Shown here: piece by piece, positions 49,895 through 60,000 of the stretch
Numbering within the stretch: position 1 is the first letter of the stretch
How the letters are laid out: every line of letters begins with the position of its first letter
Source: Hydractinia symbiolongicarpus
Taxonomy: Eukaryota > Cnidaria > Hydrozoa > Anthoathecata > Hydractiniidae
Length of the DNA stretch: 60,000 nt
Direction of reading: 5' to 3'
NCBI RefSeq assembly: GCF_029227915.1
Contig: NC_079884.1
Coordinates: 20,214,001 to 20,274,000 of the forward strand
Notes under the pieces: generated by a model
The model's database searches: none
What the model was told of the DNA's origin: nothing
The model's input: the letters and a program-made list of their open reading frames with translations, nothing else
Translations under genes and position numbers: made by a program

Positions 49895-52800
49895 TCATCC
49901 TTTCATAAGTTTATCAAAAAATTCACGACAAATTATCAATCGTTGAATCTGTGACGTCCCTTCATAGATCTAAACAGAAAAAAATCTCATGTATTAGAAC
50001 TTAATATCATGAGTGGCTTTCACTATCGACCAAATCGATGATGCTGTCATGGCTTTTCAATACTATTTCAACACAAAGCCAAAATAATGGTGGTTTTACC
50101 CTTTACTTCAGTTTGTTAAAAAATACAATGTGCAGTAATTTTTTTGTTTTAATTGGACAACCATAACCTGTCGATGTAAGCTTCTTTATTTCTAGTAATA
50201 GAAAGTGCATTCTTTAAATGCGTAAAATCATACCTGGTAAATTTTTGCATCTCTCATAAGTTTTTCTGCTGGATACTCTGAATTATACCCATTACCTCCA
50301 AATATCTAAGTAGAAACAATATAAAAATATATGCAACAATGATTAATCGATCAACTACGAATTTGTTTGAATTAAAGAATGAGAACAAAGTCAGGCCTCG
50401 TCCCATAACTAACAAATCCTAAATAGTAACATGACTCTTTTTCATGGCAAGCCATTTCATTTATTTTGTATGAATTTTGTATGAAGGACCGAAATTTGTG
50501 TGTGTGAAAAAAGGGCTAGGAAAATATCTCAGCAGCAATCCGTCTAAAAACATTACAACACTTCAAAAATTAGTCGGGTCATCAAGAATCTTTTCAGTGG
50601 AAATATAAAAACATTCCCTCAACTAGTAATTAAATATATTTAGTAGAATAATATTGGCTAAAACTTCTATTGGCTAAAAAATGATAGTACTGCTATTATT
50701 CCTATATAAAAAAGACCTCGCACACAAAACACAATCATGTTATTTATCTGATGTTAAAAATACCTGAACACAGTCGGTCGCATTTTTGTTGGCAACATCT
50801 GATGCATATGATTTTGCAATAGAAGCGTAATATGTGTTTCGTCGACCCTATACAAGAGCAGAGGTGCATACAACAGAAGTTATAACAAGAGCTGTTTTTG
50901 TGTCAAACTGTAAAAAATGTTTTTTACTTAATAAATACACCAGTTTAGTTATATTGTTTCGAAAATAAGACGTTTGCGAGAGTCGTGCATGCTTTCCACT
51001 GTTAATTTTAACCTAGTTTTTGGGACCTTTTTGTGTACCATATTTGAACAAACTAAAAGAGGAGTACTTACTAAAAGAGGCTTTTCAAGGAATTAGTTTT
51101 GAAGTTAATTTTAAAGGAATCCTAGGTAAAAAGATAATGCTGGACTTTTAGTTAGAGCTTTTTAAAATTTATCAAAAAACTACTCGCATGTAAAAGATTT
51201 TTAGATTTAATTATTTAATAATGTAATAAGGAATAACAAACTTTTACATTTTGAACTTTTTAATATATATAAACATTAGAAAGGTGACTTAACATAACAA
51301 AATTAATAACATAAAAATTTATGCCATCGCACGAGCTGTCGCCTATGCTTTTTTTCATGAGTACTAAAGCAGTCGAAGCTGAAATCTCTTCAAAGAAGAG
51401 CGGAATCATTGTTTAATGTTAAAACAACTATAGTTATGGACACCTTCAATAAACAAGCTGTAGTGCTTGTTTAAAAATTTTTGGGTGGCAATGTTGCTCC
51501 TGCTTTCGTAGATTACTTTAAACTTCGCGATCGTGACGTTAACACTAGAAACAATAGAATATCGGTTGATCTTCCTAGTGTTAAGCTTTCTTGAGATCGC
51601 AGGGTGTTTTTTTTCTAAAAACCTATCTCTTCAACAACAACAAAAGTCGCGCAACAGAAAAATACCATGGGTCTTTTGGTTTTCTTGAAGACAGTAAAAG
51701 TGTGCAAAGTTTTAGTACAACACAAACTATTAGCTGACCTGATCCAGCTCCCAAGCTGATCTTCGCACCATCAACCTAGCAAGTTCAGTACCAGCAGCCA
51801 TATCAGCTAACATAAATTGAATAGCTTGATGATTAGCTATTTGAGTGCCAAATGTCTTTCTTTCCATGGAATATTTTGCTGCTTCATCGAGTGCTCTATG
51901 GGAGAGACCAACAGCTGACGCTGCAACTCCTGGTCTAGTTTTATCAAATGCTCCCATAGCGTATTTAAAACCTTCTCCAACTTTGCCCAATACATTCTAA
52001 AATGAAAAGTAACAAGAAAATAAACAACAGATAGCGTTTAAATTACGACAAAAAGTAATCTTCATTATCATCATCCAAAATAAAAAGAACTTTAAAATTT
52101 ATATAAATGCTTATTTCTTGTCAACAGTGATTTTTAGTAAAAAACATTTTTAGTTAAAACAGATTTAAAAACAAATTATTTTTGTCTTATATAAAGAGGA
52201 TTTTCACCTTCTTAGATACACGCACGTCTTCAAAGGTAATCCCACGAGTATCCGATGCTCGTTGTCCCATGTTCCATTCCTGAAAATAGTAGTTAATCGA
52301 GCAAAGTTAATTGAACATGAAGTAACATATGGAGATGTGTTGACCTTACAATTATATATTATTGTTGAACAATTAAATTTAATTTGATCACTTAACATTC
52401 ATGTATAAGATATACCTTTCTTCCTTTAATAATTCCAGGCAAATCTGCATCAACAATAAAGCCTGTAAAAGCTTGTCCAGCTTTAGCTTTTGGATCTGGA
52501 TCTGTCCTTGCTAATACAAAGTACCTGAAGGAAAAGAAAGTACATTACAATTGAAAATACAGGATGAATTCTCCTGCAATTCTTGTATGCGGTATGCATA
52601 ATAAAATTGTTAACAACTAATATAATATTACTTATTTGAAAAAAAAAATAAGGATAATCTGATAAGTAAAAAGATATTAGCTAATACCAGTTGGCTAGTC
52701 CACCTCCAGTAATCCACATTTTGTTGCCATTGAGAACCCACTAAAATATTATAATCATATGATAGAAACACTGCTTGTTGAACTACTTTTTATTATCTTG

Positions 52801-55800
52801 AGGGGGTAATTTAAAGGAACATTAAAGACAATCGCAATGAAAAAAAAGTTGTGAGCATTAATTTAAACAAAACGATTATTCGACTTGCGCTTCATTCTTG
52901 TGTATATGTTTGTAAAAATGTAAACAAATTATGACAACTGGCGCACGTTATAAAGAAAAAGATAGGGAACAAAGAATGTACGAGATTCACGAAACACAGC
53001 ACTCGACTTCTTGCAGAAAATATAACTTTTTCCTACAATTGCCTGTACACATTTTATTAACAGCATAAAAACTCTTTTTCCATCTTACTCCTCCACACGA
53101 ATTCGTGTACAATAAAGAAATTATTTTTAAAGTGTGTTCTATTATTTTCTAACTTTTGTTTACCATGACTTACCTCATCTCCATGTTGAACAGCTTTTGT
53201 TTTAATACCGCTTACATCAGATCCTGCACCCGGTTCTGTCACACAATATGCCTGAAAAAAAGAGAAATAGAATCATTGTTATACTCATTAAACTGGTGGT
53301 AAAAATGACCATAAAATTTGACATTTCACACTTGGCACAACACAAATACAAATAAAAAAATCTTTACCGCCAATAAAGGTTCCGAGATCAATCTACCAAA
53401 ATACTCCTTCTTTTGCTCATCATTAGCAGCAATATTAACAGGTGCACACTTAAAAAAGATAAACCCTAGTATCACAATGACTGTTCAGGTCATCATACCA
53501 ATGCTCTTGCATCTACACATCTGCATTCTAAACACTCATCTTGTGTTGATGCTACAGATGCTGAAGTGTAGTGAAAAGATTTACTGGGGTAGATGGGCAG
53601 TAAAAAAGATATTGGATTTTCAATATTTTAATGAAATCATAAATGGCCTGTGTATGTAGAAGAAAATGATATTTGAGTGAGAAAGTGTTGTCATGAACCT
53701 GTCAGTTCTAAAATGGGTTTCTGGTTACCATTCTCATGTTAAAAAAGACATCATTTTTTTCCCTACCTATGTGAAAATTATTGTCTCAGAGTTATAAGTG
53801 CAATGGATTTGTTAATTTTAGTAACTGCTTGGACATCAATCAAATCAATAGTGCTGACTAAGAAACTACTGCATTGTTGGAATATAGTTATTTTACTTAA
53901 AGAACTCACAGCAAGACCATTCGCTTCGATAGCTACACCTATACCAGTGCATGCATATGCAAATTCTTCTTCAATAATACAAGAGCTGACACTATCAATG
54001 CCCATTCCACCTAAATGAAAAGCATATCACTACTATAGTATAAATAGCCTATAGTGGCAGCTTTACAGCTTAGTTTTTGGTCATGTTTTTTTAACTTGTT
54101 GTAACAATTTCATACTCAGAGGGCACGATTAAAATATAACTTTAAAATTGGTAAAACTATGTTTTTTACAATAAAAGATTTAAGCATCATACGATCACGC
54201 AATTTTTCATTAATTTTTAAACAAAATTCAATGAGATTTAGTAAGCTTTGCACAGTCATGTTGGTTATTTCGTCAACACAAACCAGCAATGCTTAATTTT
54301 CATATAGATGAGCTGCAACGTTTAGACTTTATTATGGTTGCGTAGAAATAATATGCAAATTAACTCATATAACACAATAAACACAATATAAAGCATTATA
54401 TAAGGAGTGGTTCAGTTGAATGTTAAATCAAATATTCGAATTCAGCGACATCAAATTAGCTAAAATAGTATGTTTTAATTTATTTTGATGCTTCAAAGTA
54501 TCAAAAGATCTAGTTAGCAAAATTTTGTATTTTAAAATATACTTTAAAGTCATGGCTAATAGAAGTGTAAATGAAATGTAACAGGTGAAACACCGCGATT
54601 CTTGATGTATGTTATGTGTAAAAGATAGTTGTTGAAAACATAGTTAAAGGGATTTGTTATTGCTTTAAAATTATAATTTACTGTTTATATGCTTTACTGT
54701 AACACAAGATTGGCACAACAACAACAAAAACGGAGACTTGTGACCTAACCGTTTATTTTTTTTTAGGTTTCCTGCAGTGTATGGTTTATCGTTGAGCTTA
54801 CTTAGATGTTATATTTCAATAATGATTTTGTTTTGAGGATTTACTATATTGCAGTGGAGAATAAGCATAAAATATAAATCTTATTTGCTTGGTTGATATA
54901 TATAAGATTTCTAGTAGTTAGCAAGCTGATATATTTATATTTGGCATTCATTAGCTACAAGCCTTTGTAGAAATGCTGTGTTTTTCTTACAAGGGCACAA
55001 TAAATTTCAAAGTTTATTTCACAACTTTTTTCTTTAAATTGTAAAAGCATGTGTTGAAAGATGTTTTTAATTTGTGTGTATACCACCAGAAATGTATTGA
55101 AATATATGTAGGTTCACAAGGAAAAGCATCTTACATGTTTCTTATAAGATAGCAGTTCTGTTTAATCATGCGATGCAAAGAAGGTACACTCGTAGGGTAA
55201 AAAATTCTGGTATTGCGCAAAACAAATTTTGCAATTATGTTTTTTTGGCAAAATTAAAAATTAAAGTTGTTGTAAAATGGCACAAAAATACGCACTTTCA
55301 AGTTTGACCACTAACGCCAATTAAATTTTAAAAAGCCTACTGATCACTCACACAGATGTGTGATTCAGCAATTGCAGAGGTAGATTTTCTGCTCTGCTAT
55401 TCTCTTGCAGTGATTAAATACTATTAACAGGTTTAGATCAGTCAATTTCCATATGAAAAATTTATCAACATTGGAAATCCTATACCTCAATAAGGCTACA
55501 AGTTTTTAGAGTTGTTATTAAAAAATAAAATGAAATGTGCCTCTACAGCACACAAAGATTGTTGTTAATAACTTGGACATCTTATAAACATAATTTACTT
55601 TAAAAAATTGCAGCAATCAAAATATTTAACCTTACGAATTAATTTTTTTTCTGAAGCTTGAAGTAAAATGAAAGTAAAGCATTTGGCGCTGAAATACACA
55701 TCATTTAATCATTTAAAAGATAAAAATTACTTCAATACAACAATCATTTAAAAAATGATAATTATATATGATTGTGCATTTCAGCCCTAATTTCTCTTAC

Positions 55801-56663
55801 CATATTCAACTGGAATGGCACCATTCATTAAACCCACAGCATGAGCTTTTTTTACAATATCCCAGGGAAACTAAAAAAAATTTGTCAAATATTAGAAACA
55901 ATTAATTAGAATTATAAAAGGCCACTACTTACTTGAATTGCAAGTCTTTTTGCTATGTGAGTTTGTTATTAGGAGGATGGAAAAACTAGGTTAAATTTAC
56001 CTCCCCAGTCTTGTCATGCTCAGCAGCAACTGGCAAAATCTCCTCTCTCGCAAATTTGCGGGACAAGTCTTCAATGCCTTTTTGTTCATCGTTAAGCTCT
56101 TTGAGGTAAAAATAAATATTGCGTACACAGAACAAAACTCAGGAACCCAACTTAAACCATGCAAATAAAGACCCTTTTTATAAACAACCTCAGTTACATA
56201 TTTAATCAAAATTCATTTGAGCTGTAATATTGAGAAACCTGAGTATTAAGCACTGAGTTTCATAACATTTTGATAATTTTGGCCTCTAATCCTTCTAAAT
56301 TTTCGTTATGTGACTCTGGAAAGCCAGAAACCATCAAGCACTAAACCTTAATTTAGTACAACATCCCATGTAATGTAACTAACGAAAAACTGTTTTTATT
56401 TTGTGTCTTTTCCCTGTTTTTTATTGTTGGAGATTTTTTCAGCTTGTTAAAGTTTCTTAAAAAATTTCACATGGAATGCCACTCCAGAAAATATCACTAA
56501 AAGCATACTTACCAAAGGATAAACCGGACATTGATCTTGTCGCCTAAAAAAAGCACTAACAATAAAAAAAAAATATTTTCACAATGAAGCGAGCAAAGTG
56601 TTTACTTACTTGTTTAACTAAGGTATGCAGTGTACTGCGAACTAAACATAGTTTTGATAACAT
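49895..56663 (-). CDS. ACADM: Medium-chain acyl-CoA dehydrogenase, mitochondrial
   Basis: FAD flavoenzyme that oxidises medium-chain acyl-CoA to trans-2-enoyl-CoA in mitochondrial beta-oxidation and passes electrons to ETF. Fourteen exons: 56610-56663, 56513-56543, 56001-56098, 55801-55870, 53910-54010, 53368-53448, 53174-53251, 52688-52740, 52416-52524, 52208-52279, 51739-51996, 50764-50847, 50234-50305 and 49895-49969; all phases agree, 411 aa (human 421). The N-terminus [18 protein letters not shown] is Arg/Lys/Ser/Leu-rich and lacks acids, a mitochondrial presequence. Family signature 1 is [10 protein letters not shown]; signature 2 starts [13 protein letters not shown]. The catalytic base is Glu390 in [13 protein letters not shown]-type GAFDKTRP and [12 protein letters not shown] are present. 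I see no defect. Confidence 0.97.
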
Positions 56664-57729
56664 TTTTACTATGATCTAAAATGATTAAAAAAGTGTTTAA
56701 ATAGTTTGTGATCATTACAATTTTTTTTATTTCATTCCCAGTAGCATAAACAGATGTAACACACATTGTTAGATGTTTTGGGAATGTTTGAAATGTTTAG
56801 AGAGGTCAAGGTTTTTAGGAAAATAACAAAAATGAGATATGAGTAAGGCGACTTTGGACAACAGTTTCTGGGAAAAGGCGCAATCTTGGAAATGGAGATA
56901 GCATGCAAGTCCTTTGTAACTTGAGTTTGTCTGGACAAGTTAAGGTGGCTCTATACCTTTTTTCAAAAAAAGCTCAATTTTCACATAGATTAACATAACT
57001 CAATGAAGAAAAAAGATTGGTACTTGAAACTTCGCATGATGATAGAATGACCTTTCCGCTTTTCAAAAAGTAAACAATTGACTTGACATGTCATGCCATT
57101 GTGACAATAGGGTGATGACAATAGAAACAATAGATTTTGGCCAAGAAAAGATTTCTTAAGTTTATCTACATATATACTAAGTGTTATATATCTATCAGTA
57201 GAAAATCAAAACTTCTCTGTTTTTCCATAGCAACCATACCTTAAAGTGGTCAAAATGAAATTCCCATTTAGAACAATCTAAACATTGATTTGAACCTCTC
57301 TTGAAAATTTCAGCTCAAAAGGATGACTACAACAGTCACAATCTTTTCTCAAAGCTCAAAAACCTCTTTTCTTGGAAAACGCCAAAAAAGATAATCTTCA
57401 CGTCCAAATAGTAGAATTTTTGCATTTCAGGGCAATCTTTAAGTAATTCTAGTGAAAAATCATCCTGTAAACCTATTTATATCATAAGATAAATATATAC
57501 AACATAATAACATGCTCAAAATCCAAAAAATATAGATAAACAGTTGTCTGATATACTCCCTGACGTCACGTCTGAAACAAATAAAATTTTAGGTTCCCTC
57601 TATTCATCGCTTGTCACCGTCTTTGGTGAAGAACAACTAGCACACTTTGATGAAGAGCAACTAGCAGTATTCAGTTTATCTACAATGATATCTTTGTCAG
57701 GCAGTTTGTTAACTGTAAAACCACCAGAT
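56664..57729. other. Upstream flank of ACADM
   Basis: Likely contains the ACADM promoter. No TATA box or obvious motif stands out, and no gene is seen. Confidence 0.35.
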
Positions 57730-59264
57730 TGATAAAATCTAGCAGAGCTTTTGCCTTTCTTTCTCAAGAATCTGACTTTCAGCTTGCATGATAAATGCGA
57801 TTCTTGTTTTCTTGTTGGTAATCAATCAGAGTATTAGTACCAATGTCAGTTATGCCTACTCTCTCTAGAATTGCTCCTTGTCTTGCAGCCCCCACATTCC
57901 AAGCAATAATGGTTTGGGCTGCTGCAGCCTCAAGTTTTGCCTTACCACAGAAAACCCGCTTTGGGCATTTAGCCCAGAGGATGTTATTGAGAGATTCGTT
58001 CTGGTTCTGAGTAAATCCCTCCAAACACCTTTCAAAAAAAGGTTGAGCAGGACAATCTATCAAAGATGGGTTTTGAGTCACCATCACCAACATAAGTGGT
58101 ATACCGAAGGTTATGTTTCTTGATTGACCGGACGAACATTTCAAATGCTGGCGACGTTTCGGGAGATCCTTCTCCCATCATCGGGCCCGATGATGGGAGA
58201 AGTATCTCCCGAAACGTCGCCTACTATACTATCATGTTCAAGAAATGATAAACTTTCCACAGTAATATGAATACTGAACAGACAAACTGAAATAATATCT
58301 TCAATAATTTCAAATGCTGTTGACTTTTCCATTTCCCCTGCTGAGTCTGTATGATTGATTTCACAATGTGGTTTATGCTTTTCAAACCAGGTTTTATACC
58401 TTCGACTGTCTTTGTTCCAGTGGGCACAAGATTTACATTCAAAACATATTTTAGACTTGACGACATAATCTAGGGTTTCTCCGGTGTCCATGGAGATAAT
58501 GTATACAACACCAAGCAATGACGAAAACCCATATCTTTTCTGCCAAATACCACCTACTGAGACACTGCAATCAAAAATATTTGAATCAATATCTTTCCCT
58601 TTATCATTTTCATTGTTATTGATTAAACATTTCTTTATGTTTTCAGCACTTTTTCGTAATGTCTCTGTTTCCACAGCTTTGCTCGCTTCTGAAAGACGCT
58701 TCACATTTTGATTGTAGCTAGTTGGTGGTTGGGGTAAATTTAAGGTAGAGCAAACTTTTGGAGAGCAGTGAGTCCAAATCCACTGAAAAAGCTGGATTGT
58801 GTTGCCCTTAAATTTATCTTGGACGTGTGAGAAATTGATTTGTTAGTTTCGAAATCGGTGCAGGCGTTGCATACCGTACATTTCAATGAAAATTGTTTCT
58901 TCAAGCCATGCCTTCTAGAATCATCCTGCAACAAAATCAAGCTGCTTTTAGGATTCTTACAGCTCTTACAGATTGCTGAGAGTTCAAATCCTTTTTGTAG
59001 AAAAGAACTGTCAATAATTTTGTTTCCAAAGCACGGCCGTTTGGATGCTTTGGATGCTTGGCTATCGGGTGACGACAGTCCCAGTTCGGTTAATGCCCGC
59101 TTTCGAGTAAACACACCTTCACGCTCCTTAGCTCTCAAAGGACAATTTCTTTCTATTTCGTCAAGAGATCTGTTGAATTTATCAGGTGAAAAGTTTTTAA
59201 GTGGTGAAGAAGTTCCGCGTCTCCTGGGAAAAAGTGCTACCATTAAACATGTAATTATTATCAT
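57730..59264 (-). pseudogene. Mutator-like transposase, broken
   Basis: Three minus-strand pieces. 58740-59264: N-terminal region with a zinc-type pattern CKSCKNPKSSL, DDSRRHGLKKQFSLKC, CNAC. 58224-58704: CSVSVGGIWQKRYGFSSL, ISMDTGETLDY, CFECKSC, EINHTDSAGEMEK. 57779-58144: CLEGFTQNQNESLNN and LWAKCPKRVFCG, then a basic tail to ~57732. This order matches the Mutator-like transposase family common in cnidarian genomes. Pieces 1 and 2 are out of frame, apparently by one lost base near 58755 (TTT before GC). Pieces 2 and 3 are separated by the palindrome at 58150-58221, with the central catalytic segment missing. Not functional. Confidence 0.8.
58150..58221. repeat. 72-bp near-perfect palindrome with hammerhead-like core
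   Basis: Two 36-bp arms with no spacer and one mismatch, each containing GGCGACGTTTCGGGAGAT. Read outward, each strand gives CCGATGA, a GGGAGA/TCTCCC stem with a 4-nt loop, and GAAAC. It sits at the break between two transposase pieces. Confidence 0.9.
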
Positions 59265-60000
59265 TTTCAGGCCCTTTTTGATAAGGTCTCATGCAACGTT
59301 AGGAGTCTTTTTCAATCTCGATTTTGTTAACACCTGGGCCCTAGATTCTTTAGATAACATCTTATGTGCTTCAGGAAACCAATCAGAATACATCCAATGT
59401 GGCCCAAGCTGATATTTCGGTGCTGTTTTGTAATTGGTGGGGATTCCGAAAAACAAATAAGGCATTAGATTTTGCCAGTTTTTCTAGATTCTTGTGTTCA
59501 TACTCTTCAATTTAAATAGACAATTTTCATTAGGAGTGAGTATAATTTAACGGATTGTGTGTTAACAAAAAAAATTGGCTTTACAGAAGAAAGCAAAAAC
59601 AACTTTCCACTTAGTAACCATGAAATTTAGCAACTCTCCAACTCTTCCCTTGGCAACTACCTAACTACTTATAACTAAAAATTTACCTATTCTCCTTAAC
59701 AATATGAATTTGACTGACACAAAATTTAAACATCTTTCCTATAGCAAAAACAAATTAATAGAAGAACAAACCTATGACTCTGACACTCACTGGTAGTGAA
59801 AGAATGATTATAACGTCAACAGATATGTCATACAACATACAATTACAGAAGATAATACAAAAAGGTTAAAAACATAAGTGCATGAATTTACCTGCAGCTA
59901 CCAAAGTAGGGACAAATCACAGATGCTAAATTTATGGAAACCTTACAATCTTTAATTTGGATTACAGTACTTTTCCCGGTTGTGGACTCTAACAAAACAA
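59265..60000. other. Right edge, nothing recognised
   Basis: AT-rich sequence beyond the Mutator-like remnant. I could not find the element's terminal inverted repeat here. Confidence 0.35.

Noticed and set aside
58840-59412. 190-codon plus-strand frame
   Set aside because: It is antisense to the Mutator-like frame at 58740-59264, which carries the recognisable motifs.
1-60000. CRISPR arrays, bacterial operons, rRNA genes
   Set aside because: No regularly spaced direct repeats, ribosome-binding sites or rRNA motifs; the window is eukaryotic.

Overview
This is an AT-rich, intron-rich nuclear window from an animal. Every gene I could assemble is split by GT-AG introns, and the conserved genes (SPCS2, the C12orf4/FERRY3 family, medium-chain acyl-CoA dehydrogenase) are metazoan orthologues. 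The long secreted or surface gene on the left, built from von Willebrand A (vWA) and thrombospondin type-1 (TSP1) domains, plus Mutator-like, PIF/Harbinger-like and non-LTR debris, best fits a cnidarian, perhaps a hydrozoan. The species is inference; I cannot search.

Layout. (1) Positions ~479-31304, minus strand: one giant gene that probably continues past the left edge. A signal-peptide exon at 31249-31304 splices in frame to four vWA domains (three exons each) and 24 TSP1 domains (one exon each). Order: SP-vWA1-T1-vWA2-T2-vWA3-T3-T4-T5-vWA4-T6 to T24, then a possible 24-nt micro-exon. I checked phases at each junction: 38 exons, about 2,286 codons, no frame conflict. (2) 31305-37161: a repeat-filled gap between two divergent genes, with a nested TA-flanked inverted-repeat element, a 1.4-kb foldback element and a 760-bp element flanked by TTA. 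(3) 37162-42480, plus strand: SPCS2, signal peptidase complex subunit 2, 6 exons, 192 aa; its first intron holds a dead reverse-transcriptase fragment and a repeat copy. (4) 44601-49271, minus strand: FERRY3 (C12orf4) orthologue, 11 exons, 552 aa. (5) 49895-56663, minus strand: ACADM, 14 exons, 411 aa, with mitochondrial leader and catalytic Glu. (6) 57730-59264, minus strand: a broken Mutator-like transposase, frameshifted and interrupted by a 72-bp near-perfect palindrome.

How they relate. SPCS2, FERRY3 and ACADM are unrelated housekeeping genes (ER signal-peptide processing, early-endosome mRNA transport, mitochondrial beta-oxidation). The vWA/TSP1 gene is the lineage-specific part. It shows two rounds of domain duplication: a four-domain block (vWA-TSPa-TSPb-TSPc) copied as a unit, and a tandem run of TSP1 exons, 12 of the last 14 exactly 180 nt, whose introns repeatedly cut the same cysteine codon. 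Exon boundaries were read by eye from splice signals, reading frame and domain homology, without transcript evidence.
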